From NCBI GenBank assembly GCA_014379925.1, contig JACMKY010000253.1, forward strand, positions 1 to 24,238: a stretch of DNA of 24,238 nucleotides, given 5' to 3'. The stretch's first letter is position 1; each line of letters starts with the position of its first letter. This document shows, piece by piece, positions 16,255 to 23,074 of the stretch. Below the pieces are notes generated by a model, which saw only the letters and a list, made by a program, of their open reading frames with translations, searched no databases and was not told the DNA's origin. Both the position numbers and the translations under genes were made by a program. This DNA is from Cytophagales bacterium (GTDB taxonomy: Bacteria > Bacteroidota > Bacteroidia > Cytophagales > ES-bin-26).

Positions 16255-16728
16255 ATGATCCAGAGAGTACAAACCATTTTTCTGTTCCTGATCGTGATTG
16301 GGATGGGAACGTGCCTGTTCAGCACGAGTTGGCTGGAAACGGGCCAGTCGGGTGAGCAAGCCACGTTGACGGCCTTTCAACTGGAAGCGCGGCGGGCCGG
16401 AACGGTGATTTCGTCCTTGCCGGTCTACTACATTGCCATCCTGGCCGTTCTGGCGGCCGGAGTTGCGGCGTACTCCGCTTTTCAGTACCGCAACCGCTTA
16501 CTGCAAATCAAACTGGGCACGCTCAATTCCCTGCTGATGGCGGCCTTGCTGGGATGCATCATGTACTTCTCTACCCAAGTAGGGGAGGGCTTGGTTAATC
16601 CAGCCTTGCAGGGACGGTACGCAACGGGCCTGTATGCCGTCATTCTCGCCTTGATCTGCAACATGCTGGCCAATCGCTTTATCCGCCGGGATGAACAATT
16701 GGTCCGTTCCGCCGACCGGATGCGGTAG
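16255..16728 (+). CDS. DUF4293 family membrane protein
   Basis: The start at 16255 gives MIQRVQTIFLFL, the usual opening of this Bacteroidota family. The open frame extends upstream through the promoter and that part is not coding. The 157-residue product has four predicted membrane helices (about 7-24, 55-75, 86-105, 120-140). It closes with the family's signature NRFIRRDEQLVRSADRMR on the cytoplasmic side. The function is unknown. In related genomes members occur as single genes near housekeeping functions (from memory). Here it precedes the CDGSH gene, which has its own promoter. Confidence 0.85.
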   Translation: MIQRVQTIFLFLIVIGMGTCLFSTSWLETGQSGEQATLTAFQLEARRAGTVISSLPVYYIAILAVLAAGVAAYSAFQYRNRLLQIKLGTLNSLLMAALLGCIMYFSTQVGEGLVNPALQGRYATGLYAVILALICNMLANRFIRRDEQLVRSADRMR

Positions 16729-16776
16729 AACGGCGTCGCGCTGATTGGCAAAATCTCCCAAAAATGCGTCCACTCG

Positions 16777-16807
16777 TTGGTTTAGAACATTCCCGCGCCT
16801 ACCTTTG
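16777..16807 (+). promoter_or_regulatory. Promoter of the CDGSH protein gene
   Basis: TTG (16777-16779), 20 bases, then TACCTTTG (16800-16807): the best complete Bacteroidota -33/-7 pair in the window. Predicted transcription start is about 20 bases before the ATG at 16835, which settles that start over an upstream in-frame ATG at 16745. Confidence 0.7.
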
Positions 16808-16834
16808 GGTGATCAAAACGGCAACCCTACGCGC

Positions 16835-17059
16835 ATGTCCACAACCAGACTCATCATTAATAACAACGGATCGGTAAAAGTCGAAGGAGACTTTGAGATC
16901 GTGGACAAAGAAGGCAATGTTTACGGCCTGGGCGGACGCGATGTTGTTTCCATCTGCCGGTGCGCCCTCTCTAAAAACAAACCCTTTTGCGACGGTTCGC
17001 ACAAAGGCCACTTTGAGCACGAAGCCATTGCCTTCGATTTGCCACCCAAGAAAATTTAA
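16835..17059 (+). CDS. CDGSH iron-sulfur domain protein
   Basis: The 74-residue protein contains CRCALSKNKPFCDGSHKGHF. Cys41, Cys43, Cys52 and His56 are the expected 3Cys-1His ligands of a [2Fe-2S] cluster, as in mitoNEET-type proteins. The N-terminal half (STTRLIINNNGSVKVEGDFE) is the usual short beta part. Bacterial homologues are small cytoplasmic redox-active proteins without a settled physiological role. They may store or transfer Fe-S clusters or electrons. There is no membrane helix. It is convergent with lipA, whose product needs two Fe-S clusters, but a functional tie is only a guess. Confidence 0.9.
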   Translation: MSTTRLIINNNGSVKVEGDFEIVDKEGNVYGLGGRDVVSICRCALSKNKPFCDGSHKGHFEHEAIAFDLPPKKI

Positions 17060-17087
17060 GGCGCAACGAGCGGAGAATCAGGAATGC

Positions 17088-17996
17088 CTACACGTTGACG
17101 TGCCGCTCGGCGTGGTAAGAAGAGCGCACCAACGCACCGGATTCCACGTACTTTAATCCCCGCTTCAACCCTTCCTCCCGGTAGCGGGCAAACTGATCCG
17201 GGTGAATGAATTCGGCCACCTCGATGTGCCGCTTGGTGGGTTGGAGGTACTGTCCCAGCGTGAGAATGTCCAAGCCGTTGGCAATCAGGTCATCCATGGC
17301 TTGAAAAACTTCCCCTTCCGTCTCCCCCAGTCCCAACATAATGCCCGATTTGGTTCGCTTACCGAAGTCCTTGGTCCGTTGAATTTGTTCCAGGCTGCGT
17401 TCGTACCGGGCTTGCGGCCTTACCCGCCGGTAGAGCCGCTGCACCGTTTCCAGGTTGTGCGAAACCACTTCCTGCCCGGCGCTGATCATGCGCAACAGGG
17501 CTTCCCAATTGCCCTTTACGTCGGGTATCAGGGTTTCGACGGTGGTGTGGGGCGAGGCAATCTTTACTTCCGTTACCGTTTGGTACCATATTTCGGCACC
17601 CCGGTCCTTGAGCTCGTCGCGGTTGACGGAAGTAATCACGCAGTGCTTCACTCCCATTACCCTCACCGCTTCGGCCACGCGGCGGGGCTCGTCCGTATCG
17701 TATTCGGCTGGTCGGCCGGTGGCTACCGCGCAAAACGTGCAGCTTCGGGTGCACACGTTGCCCAGGATCATGAACGTAGCCGTGCCCGCCCCCCAGCATT
17801 CACCCATGTTGGGGCAGTTACCGCTTTCGCAGATGGTGTGCAGCCGGTGTTGGTCCACCAATTGTCGGACTCGGGCGTACTCCTTGCCCACCGGCAGTTT
17901 CACCCGCAACCAATCGGGTTTGCGAACGGGGGCTCCCGGAACTAGCCCCGTCTTTTCGGTTTTGTGGGCCGGAACGATAACTGGCAATTCGATCAT
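17088..17996 (-). CDS. lipA: Lipoyl synthase LipA
   Basis: A radical-SAM enzyme that inserts two sulfurs into protein-bound octanoyl groups to make lipoyl cofactors for 2-oxoacid dehydrogenases and the glycine cleavage system. The 302-residue product has both required cysteine sets: CESGNCPNMGEC (Cys56, 61, 67) for the auxiliary [4Fe-4S] cluster that donates sulfur, and CTRSCTFC (Cys82, 86, 89) for the radical-SAM cluster. VKHCVITSVNRDEL, HNLETV and the C-terminal RSSYHAERH (its Ser at 292 or 293 is the usual auxiliary-cluster ligand) are intact. Length is normal. The upstream outer-membrane-type gene ends 26 bases before the start on the same strand, so they are likely co-transcribed. Confidence 0.97.
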   Translation of the reverse strand: MIELPVIVPAHKTEKTGLVPGAPVRKPDWLRVKLPVGKEYARVRQLVDQHRLHTICESGNCPNMGECWGAGTATFMILGNVCTRSCTFCAVATGRPAEYDTDEPRRVAEAVRVMGVKHCVITSVNRDELKDRGAEIWYQTVTEVKIASPHTTVETLIPDVKGNWEALLRMISAGQEVVSHNLETVQRLYRRVRPQARYERSLEQIQRTKDFGKRTKSGIMLGLGETEGEVFQAMDDLIANGLDILTLGQYLQPTKRHIEVAEFIHPDQFARYREEGLKRGLKYVESGALVRSSYHAERHVNV

Positions 17997-18022
17997 AAAC
18001 GGGATTTATTTAGGCGTCCGGA

Positions 18023-18796
18023 TCACCGCCGGCTGCCGAAGAAGATGTTGATGTAAGCGGAAGTAAACACGTTCTCAGAGTCCACCTTGGAAGCATCCAT
18101 CACGGCGATTTTCTGGGTGAATGCCTCGGCCAGCACGCCCACCTCGAAACCGGTGACACTGTTGCGGAACGTGCCCAGTTCAAAACTGACGGCTGCCTTA
18201 ATGCTGGCCCCGATCCGAAACTTGGCTTCGTCGAACCCATCGAAGAAATTACCGGCTCCAATGGCTTTGTCGGACGTATTGGGGTTGTAGGGAGAGGAAT
18301 ACGTGAAGGTGCTGCTTCCCCGCTCGTAGGTCACGTAGTAGGGTTTGACAATGCCTACCGAGGGACCGGCCGCCGCAATACCGCTGATCTGGATGCCTTC
18401 GTCGGGCGCTTTTCTGAACAGCACCAGTTCCCGACCGTATTGGGGCCGGAGCACAAAGAGGTAGTTCTGCTTGAACGGCGTGAACGTGTTCCCGTTGCCA
18501 TTTGGCAGCCGATACTCGTTGGGGTGTTTGTAATTGACCGCCTCCAGAAAAAAGTAGTGGTACATGTTGTTGGTAATCCGGCGGGATTTCTTGAGAATAA
18601 CGCCCCCGATCAAACCCGCGTTGGTGTTCAGGTTTACCCCGTAGGCAAACTCCGAATCGTAGACGTCTTCTTCATTTTCCACTTGGGCGGGGGCGGGAAA
18701 GGCCAGAAGCACAATTCCAACTGCGCAGAGAAAGAGCTTTTTCAAAATGCTGACTGAGTTAACAACTCTCCAATTTACGGATAAATCTTTTCTCAT
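18023..18796 (-). CDS. Predicted outer-membrane beta-barrel-type protein of unknown function
   Basis: The product has up to 257 residues and a signal peptide (KKLFLCAVGIVLLAFPAPAQ). The mature part consists of alternating strands ending in aromatic residues (YHYFFLEAVNYKH, QNYLFVLRPQYGRELVLF, FEVGVLAEAFTQKIAVM, ends TSAYINIFFGSRR), typical of a small outer-membrane barrel. The ATG at 18796 is used here. A TTG at 18745 would give a more standard signal peptide beginning at MKKLFL and may be the real start. No known family was recognised with certainty. Its position directly before lipA suggests shared transcription rather than shared function. Confidence 0.75.
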   Translation of the reverse strand: MRKDLSVNWRVVNSVSILKKLFLCAVGIVLLAFPAPAQVENEEDVYDSEFAYGVNLNTNAGLIGGVILKKSRRITNNMYHYFFLEAVNYKHPNEYRLPNGNGNTFTPFKQNYLFVLRPQYGRELVLFRKAPDEGIQISGIAAAGPSVGIVKPYYVTYERGSSTFTYSSPYNPNTSDKAIGAGNFFDGFDEAKFRIGASIKAAVSFELGTFRNSVTGFEVGVLAEAFTQKIAVMDASKVDSENVFTSAYINIFFGSRR

Positions 18797-18889
18797 AACG
18801 CAGGAGCAAGCCTGAATATTGGGTTGCTACCCGGCTTGCGTACGGCTTTGATCCGGTGCTCGCGCTGGCCAAGTGAACGAAAATTGTGA

Positions 18890-18897
18890 TACATTTG
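18890..18897 (+). promoter_or_regulatory. -7 promoter box for the OsmC gene
   Basis: TACATTTG matches TAnnTTTG exactly and lies 44 bases before the ATG at 18942. The open frame extends upstream to 18873 across this box, which argues for the 18942 start. The -33 region is weak. Confidence 0.6.
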
Positions 18898-18941
18898 GTC
18901 AGTACCCCGTTTGTTTACTTCAAATCCCGTTTGCCGTTGCC

Positions 18942-19370
18942 ATGATCACCATCCGAACCATTTACCTGGGCAACCTCCGAACGGAGGCTACCCACCTTGC
19001 CTCCGGCAATGCCCTCCTCACCGACGCACCCATTGACAACAACGGCCGGGGCGAAGCTTTCTCACCCACTGACCTGACCTGCGCCTCCCTGGGAAGCTGC
19101 ATGATGACCATTATGGGCATCGTCGCCGCCCGCGACGGTGTGGACCTGGAGGGTACCCAAATCGAAATCACCAAGACGATGGCCGCCAATCCGCGTCGCA
19201 TCGGCCGGATCGAAGTACACTTTACGTTGGCGAGCCAGGTAGTGCTTGATCAAACCCAGAAGGAAAAGTTGCAGCGAGCCGCACTTACCTGTCCCGTCGC
19301 GTTGAGCCTTCACCCGGATATCGAACAGGAAGTCCACTTCGACTGGAAGGCGGTGCTGCGGGAGAAATAG
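18942..19370 (+). CDS. OsmC-family peroxidase-like protein
   Basis: The 142-residue protein has the two redox cysteines of the OsmC/Ohr fold: Cys53 in LGSCMMTIMGIVAARDG and Cys117 in AALTCPVALSLHPDIE. The N-terminal strand ITIRTIYLGNLRTEA and the FSPTDLTCASLGSC helix are as expected. OsmC proteins reduce organic hydroperoxides using thiols. In an organism with bacillithiol (see the YtxJ gene next door) that or lipoyl-type thiols could be the reductant (inference). An extra cysteine (Cys47) lies six residues before the first redox cysteine. The gene is transcribed alone and convergent with ytxJ, with stop codons 30 bases apart. Confidence 0.9.
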   Translation: MITIRTIYLGNLRTEATHLASGNALLTDAPIDNNGRGEAFSPTDLTCASLGSCMMTIMGIVAARDGVDLEGTQIEITKTMAANPRRIGRIEVHFTLASQVVLDQTQKEKLQRAALTCPVALSLHPDIEQEVHFDWKAVLREK

Positions 19371-19400
19371 CCATTGCCCACCGCTTGTCTCCAGAGGGTG

Positions 19401-19742
19401 TTACTGGAGAATATTTTTCCTTATTTCCGGGTAGCTAATGCCAAGGTGCGAAGCGTAATACACACACGCGCCCTTTTCGATCAGCAGCAACTGCGGCGAC
19501 TCGTGCGTAACGCCGTAGAAGTCGGCAATCCGGCGCGAGAGATTGCGGTGCGAGAGCAGGTCCAGGTAGTAAGCCTTTACGTGTTGCATTTCCTCCGGTT
19601 TCCAAGACCTCTCCAGGCGGTGGATGGCCGTTGCACTGATGGAACAGGAAGTGCTGTGCTTAAAGATAAGTACAGTTTTCTGTTCCGATTCCCTTTGAAT
19701 CTCGTCCAGCTGGGTTTCGTTTTTTAAATCTATCCAATTCAT
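19401..19742 (-). CDS. ytxJ: Bacillithiol-system redox protein YtxJ (monothiol bacilliredoxin)
   Basis: The 113-residue thioredoxin-fold protein has the family's single-cysteine motif, TSCSIS (Cys33), after a VLIFKHS strand. It keeps the downstream YYLDLLSHRNLSRRIADFYG and ESPQLLLIEKG segments, with the cis-Pro equivalent in SPQ. YtxJ/BrxC proteins remove bacillithiol from S-bacillithiolated proteins under oxidative stress. Its presence implies that this organism makes bacillithiol as its low-molecular-weight thiol (established for the family, inferred here). The ATG at 19742 gives the standard opening MNWIDLKNETQLDEI. No clear promoter box was found upstream. Confidence 0.9.
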   Translation of the reverse strand: MNWIDLKNETQLDEIQRESEQKTVLIFKHSTSCSISATAIHRLERSWKPEEMQHVKAYYLDLLSHRNLSRRIADFYGVTHESPQLLLIEKGACVYYASHLGISYPEIRKNILQ

Positions 19743-20012
19743 TCACAAGAAGGGTTTGTACCGAGCCTGGCAACGAGGAACGTCCGGTAAAAGTTTCGGT
19801 CGGTTGGTTCGTACGCCGGAATGCACCGATCGCCCGCGCCGTTTCTACCCCAGCGGCCGGAACCCGGTGTCCCGTCCCGCTCGGCTTTCGACTACGCTGC
19901 CGCCCCGTTCTCTCCGATTGGCTCGACAATACAGAGCCGATTCCGAAGCCTTCCACGCGGTTGAAAAATTACTTCTCCGGAGCAGTGCCACAATTTCCCG
20001 TCCCAGTCGGAA
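19743..20012. other. Intergenic region between ytxJ and the GT9 gene
   Basis: 270 bases with no credible gene. An open frame exists on the plus strand, but it is rich in Arg/Ser/Pro with no domain. It contains a hairpin ATTGGCTC (19917-19924) / GAGCCGAT (19934-19941) with one G-T pair. It also contains TTCGACTACGCT (about 19888-19899), which resembles a short dispersed motif seen between genes in Bacteroidota. Confidence 0.4.
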
Positions 20013-21029
20013 TCAGCGGACGCGATCCTCCCAAGACAAGTGAAAATCAAACGCGATGTCGTTCATGCATTTGAAATGGCCCTTCGGGCAGCGCTCGAAG
20101 CCGATTTTAGAACAGGGGCGGCAACCCAGGTGGTTGTTTTCCAGCGTGTAAAACCGGGTTTGGTACGGATACATGCCAAACCGCGGCGTGGTGTTGCCCC
20201 AGAGGGCGTAAATGGTTTTGCGAAAAGCCGCGGCAATGTGCATTAGACCCGTGTCGTGGCTGAACACTACGCGGGCTTGCTTGAGGAGCGAAGCCGATTG
20301 GTTGAGGTTGTAACGTCCGCAGGCGTTGTAAATCACCGTTCGACCGCCGGAGGGATCGGGCGACGAAAAATGCTGCTCGATTTTCCGGCCCGTTTCCGCG
20401 TCCTCTTTTCCACCCAGCAACACCACGGGCCGGTTGATCCGTTGGCAGAGTTCGATCATGCGCGGCACGGGAAGCTGCTTGGTGGAATGCTGCCCGCCGA
20501 TGGCGTAGGCCACGTAGCCCCGGCGGTGCGTCTCGGGCAGCCATTCCGGTTCCACTTCGTCCTGGTGCGGAATGAAGTACTCCAATCCGAACTGGTCCTT
20601 TTTCACCCCGAAAGACTTCAGCGTATCCAGGTAGCGGTCCACGATGTGTACGTCGGGCAGGCGGTTGATCTTCAGGTTGACCAACAGCCACTTTTCCGCG
20701 TTGAGCTTGTTGAAGCTCAACGCCTTCACCCCCAGCCATCCCTTCACGATCCGGGTGCGCAGGTTGTGGTGCAGGTCAATGACGTAGTCGTATTGCTCGG
20801 CCCGCAACTGCCGGATAAGCGCACTCAGGTTATTTTCCAGGTAAAAACACCGGTCGATGTAAGGGCTGTGTTCCACCAAGGTGCGGAATTGGATCTTGGT
20901 GCAGTAGTGTACCTCCGCGTCTACGATCTGTAGCTTGATGGCCCGTACCACCGGCGAGGTGAGCACGATGTCGCCGATGGAGGAGAAGCGGAGGATGAGG
21001 AATTTCTTTTTCGGTGTCAAGAAGGACAA
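20013..21029 (-). CDS. Glycosyltransferase family 9 (heptosyltransferase-like)
   Basis: The 338-residue protein opens with the GT9 signature KFLILRFSSIGDIVLTSPVV and has the two-domain GT-B layout. An N-terminal acceptor half (DYVIDLHHNLRTR) is followed by a C-terminal nucleotide-sugar half with VVLLGGKEDAE, FSHDTGLMHIAAAF and ALWGNTTPRFGMYPY. A cysteine-rich tail (CRPCSKIGFERCPKGHFKC) is typical of this subfamily. Such enzymes transfer heptose or similar sugars to the lipid A core of lipopolysaccharide at the inner membrane. The only available start is a TTG (21029, or 21020): an in-frame stop lies just upstream and no ATG or GTG occurs before the conserved strand. It lies 94 bases after the anti-sigma gene on the same strand and may be read through from it. 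Confidence 0.9.
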   Translation of the reverse strand: MSFLTPKKKFLILRFSSIGDIVLTSPVVRAIKLQIVDAEVHYCTKIQFRTLVEHSPYIDRCFYLENNLSALIRQLRAEQYDYVIDLHHNLRTRIVKGWLGVKALSFNKLNAEKWLLVNLKINRLPDVHIVDRYLDTLKSFGVKKDQFGLEYFIPHQDEVEPEWLPETHRRGYVAYAIGGQHSTKQLPVPRMIELCQRINRPVVLLGGKEDAETGRKIEQHFSSPDPSGGRTVIYNACGRYNLNQSASLLKQARVVFSHDTGLMHIAAAFRKTIYALWGNTTPRFGMYPYQTRFYTLENNHLGCRPCSKIGFERCPKGHFKCMNDIAFDFHLSWEDRVR

Positions 21030-21125
21030 CTGGTCGGGTTGGTCGCGGTAAAGCTACCAACCATTCCGTTCAAATGTTTCAGTGCCGCCGTTTTTCGGGC
21101 AATCCTGAAATTGGCAACCCCTAAC

Positions 21126-21635
21126 CTACACCGCGGTTCGCCAGCGGTGAAAAAAGGGTCGCAACACGCGTTTGTCGAACACGAGCAGGGCCAGGATGCC
21201 GTTGGTTACCAGCAAAACGTTTTTCACCAGCGGGCTTTGAAAAAGCGTGAAAAAGGAAAAATCAAGCCGGACGCCCGTGCCGCCGATCCCACCCGCCGAC
21301 GTGGGCAGCGAAATCTGCCCCGCCAGCGCCAGCGAGACGGCCAGCCCCAGCAGGGTGAGTCCGATGGCTCCCAGCAAGAAATTCAGGCTGTTGGGGCTCC
21401 GGTAGGAAAGGAAAGTGCCCGCTGGCTGCAGCTTTTCCATGAGCCGGTCGGCAAAGTCCGCCGGGGGGTTCTCGAGCGGCAAGGCAACCATCCACCGTTC
21501 GGTCGCCATCAGTTCGCGGTGCAAGTGTTGGCACGCCGGGCAGCGACCCAGGTGCGCGCGGTACGCGGTTCGTTCTTCCGGCGTGGCTTCGCCGTCAATC
21601 AGCCGGAACAGTTCTTCGTCGGTGGGGTGGTTCAT
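21126..21635 (-). CDS. Zinc-finger anti-sigma factor, membrane-bound
   Basis: The 169-residue protein has an N-terminal ZAS-type motif: His28, Cys32 and Cys35 in AHLGRCPACQHLH, preceded by DEELFRLIDGEATPEERTAY. This is followed by membrane helices at about 85-105 (FLLGAIGLTLLGLAVSLALA) and near residue 145 (NVLLVTNGILALLVF). ZAS anti-sigma proteins hold their partner ECF sigma factor at the membrane until a signal arrives. Its ATG overlaps the sigma gene's stop by four bases, the usual sign of translational coupling, so the partner is the product of the upstream gene. Confidence 0.88.
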   Translation of the reverse strand: MNHPTDEELFRLIDGEATPEERTAYRAHLGRCPACQHLHRELMATERWMVALPLENPPADFADRLMEKLQPAGTFLSYRSPNSLNFLLGAIGLTLLGLAVSLALAGQISLPTSAGGIGGTGVRLDFSFFTLFQSPLVKNVLLVTNGILALLVFDKRVLRPFFHRWRTAV

Positions 21636-22198
21636 CGCCAGGCGTGGATTTCGTCTTTGAGCAGGCTGCCTAGCTTTTCCGCCAGGCGTTTGCGGGCGCG
21701 GTGCAGCTTTATTTTGATGGTATTGGCCGCAATTCCGGTCACCGCCGCCATTTCCTCCAGCGAAAACTCCCGGAGGTAAAACAGGGTCAGCATGGTTACG
21801 TCGTCGGGCGGGAGTTGGTTCATGGCCAGTTGAATGTACCGGCTTTTGTCCCCGGCGGCCAGTTGGTCGGCAGGCGTGGCAGCTTCCGGGTGGTCCGGCG
21901 TCTCTTCGAGGGCGGTGGTGGGCAATTGGCGCCGCCGTTGGTGGCCGAGGGCCGCGTTGAAAACGATCCGGTAGAACCAGGTGGTGAACTTGGCTTCGCG
22001 GTTGAAACCTGTCAGCGATTGAAACGCCTTCATAAACGCATCCTGCGCCACTTCTTCGGCGTCTTCGCGGTGCCGCAGAATCCGGTAGGCGATGGTAAAC
22101 GCGTACGACTTGTGCCGCTCGATGAGGGTACGGTAGGCGGTTTGATCGCCCGCAAGGATGCGATCCAGCAGGGCCAGGTCTTGCGAATTGTCGTGCAC
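21632..22198 (-). CDS. ECF-type RNA polymerase sigma factor
   Basis: The 188-residue product has sigma region 2 at about 20-85 (FTIAYRILRHREDAEEVAQD, then TTWFYRIVFNAAL) and region 4 at about 127-172 (LPPDDVTMLTLFYLREFSLE, then IAANTIKIKLHRARKRL). The start is uncertain. GTG at 22198 gives the usual N-terminus (HDNSQDLALLDRILAGDQ). A GTG at 22306 in the same frame would add 36 residues of unusual composition, and those would be encoded across the proposed promoter at 22205-22233. With that promoter, transcription would begin at or next to GTG 22198, giving a nearly leaderless message. The downstream anti-sigma gene overlaps by four bases. Together they form a signal-responsive pair, probably autoregulated (inference from the matching motifs). 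Confidence 0.88.
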   Translation of the reverse strand: MHDNSQDLALLDRILAGDQTAYRTLIERHKSYAFTIAYRILRHREDAEEVAQDAFMKAFQSLTGFNREAKFTTWFYRIVFNAALGHQRRRQLPTTALEETPDHPEAATPADQLAAGDKSRYIQLAMNQLPPDDVTMLTLFYLREFSLEEMAAVTGIAANTIKIKLHRARKRLAEKLGSLLKDEIHAWR

Positions 22199-22204
22199 GA
22201 CGGG

Positions 22205-22233
22205 TAGGATGCGGAGCCGCCCGCTCAGGTTAC
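22205..22233 (-). promoter_or_regulatory. Proposed ECF-sigma-dependent autoregulatory promoter of the sigma/anti-sigma operon
   Basis: On the minus strand GTAACCT (22233-22227), 17 bases, TCCTA (22209-22205), continuing CCCG. The same pair with the same spacing lies in front of the divergent DUF6249 gene. The -35 half contains AAC, as ECF promoters typically do. Confidence 0.6.
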
Positions 22234-22358
22234 GGCCCGGTTGACTTATTCGAGCCAACCGATCCGGGTTCCCATCCCTTTTCCGAGGGTTTGCTTGCTC
22301 ACTCACGGGTAAAGATGGAATATTTTCTCCTGAACCGCCATAATCCCGTCCGGCATCC

Positions 22359-22387
22359 GTAACCTCCCGGCCACCGCCCGTGTCCTA
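22359..22387 (+). promoter_or_regulatory. Proposed ECF-sigma-dependent promoter of the DUF6249 gene
   Basis: GTAACCT (22359-22365), 17 bases, TCCTA (22383-22387), continuing TCCG. Both halves are preceded or followed by bases shared with the copy at 22205-22233 (CCGTAACCT and TCCTAyCCG). About 35 bases would separate transcription start from the ATG at 22430. Confidence 0.6.
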
Positions 22388-22429
22388 TCCGGCAAATCAA
22401 CCCTTCGCACACCTTCAACGAATAAACAA

Positions 22430-22801
22430 ATGGACGACTCAAACCTCAAAGAACTGGTTCCCATCGTGGGCATTATGGTGCCCATCGTCATCACGCTGGG
22501 CGCGTTTGTTATGGTCACCTTTCTCCGCAAATACGAAAACGAGGAGCGCATGGCCCTGATTGCCAAAGGCATTGACCCCACCGCCAAGCGTACCAAGCGG
22601 ACGCCCGTCGACCTGCGCTACGCCCTGGTTGCCATTGGCGCGAGCATCGGTCTGCTGCTGGGCAACCTCCTGGAGGCCAACACGGGCATCGACGACGGAG
22701 TGGCTTACATTTCCATGCTGCTGTTGTGCGGTGGCCTCGGGCTGGTGGTTGCCTACTTGATTGAGCAGCGGAAGGTCGAGGAGGAAAAAGCTGGCTTCTG
22801 A
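22430..22801 (+). CDS. DUF6249 family membrane protein
   Basis: The 123-residue protein has three predicted membrane helices: about 9-31 (LVPIVGIMVPIVITLGAFVM), 64-82 (YALVAIGASIGLLLGNLL) and 91-110 (YISMLLLCGGLGLVVAYLI). A charged cytoplasmic loop (RKYENEERMALIAKGIDPTA) lies between the first two, and the tail is acidic and basic (EQRKVEEEKAGF). This is the DUF6249 pattern; the family's function is unknown. It is divergent from the ECF sigma operon and carries the same bipartite promoter motif, which makes it a probable member of that sigma factor's regulon. A role in the signal or stress response sensed by the pair is inference. Confidence 0.85.
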   Translation: MDDSNLKELVPIVGIMVPIVITLGAFVMVTFLRKYENEERMALIAKGIDPTAKRTKRTPVDLRYALVAIGASIGLLLGNLLEANTGIDDGVAYISMLLLCGGLGLVVAYLIEQRKVEEEKAGF

Positions 22802-22804
22802 CGG

Positions 22805-23074
22805 AAAGACCAGCCGGAACAGTGACCCGTGCGGAATTTCTCGTTGACGCCCGGTTCGCCGCAGCGGACGTGGGCGCGGTTGTCCTTGCGCACATGAAGG
22901 CAATGTCATCCGGGCTGAATTTTCAGCCCGGGGCTGGTCTGGTCGGTGAAGACGCGGGGTACAAAATCGAACGGGGCGGGCGTCACCCGGTCGACGGGTA
23001 CCCCGTCCACCAGAGACTTACTCCGCTTTTTCCACTGAGTTGGTGCATCAGTGAGGTTCTCTTTAGCGAACCGA
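22805..23074 (-). pseudogene. Coding-like remnant of an unrecognised gene
   Basis: On the minus strand a frame from about 23074 reads NRFAKENLTDAPTQWKKRSK, then VDGVPVDRVTPAPFDFVPRV and ending GLKIQPG, to a TGA at 22905-22907. The same frame beyond it reads VRKDNRAHVRCGEPGVNEKF. By my count most codons end in G or C, as in the genuine genes here. No start codon precedes it in this frame, and the small frame at 23075-23230 abuts it in a different phase. This suggests one old gene broken by a frameshift and a stop. The plus strand is also open here, so chance cannot be excluded. The family is not recognised. Confidence 0.3.
22910..22931. other. Perfect 10-bp inverted repeat (hairpin)
   Basis: CCGGGCTGAA (22910-22919) and TTCAGCCCGG (22922-22931) are exact reverse complements with only TT between them. 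It lies 109 bases after the DUF6249 stop with no T-tract following. It could stop or stabilise the DUF6249 transcript, or be a copy of a dispersed palindrome. Confidence 0.5.

Noticed and set aside
19756..20043. 95-residue plus-strand open frame between ytxJ and the GT9 gene
   Set aside because: Very rich in Arg, Ser and Pro, overlaps the end of the GT9 gene on the other strand, and shows no family resemblance.
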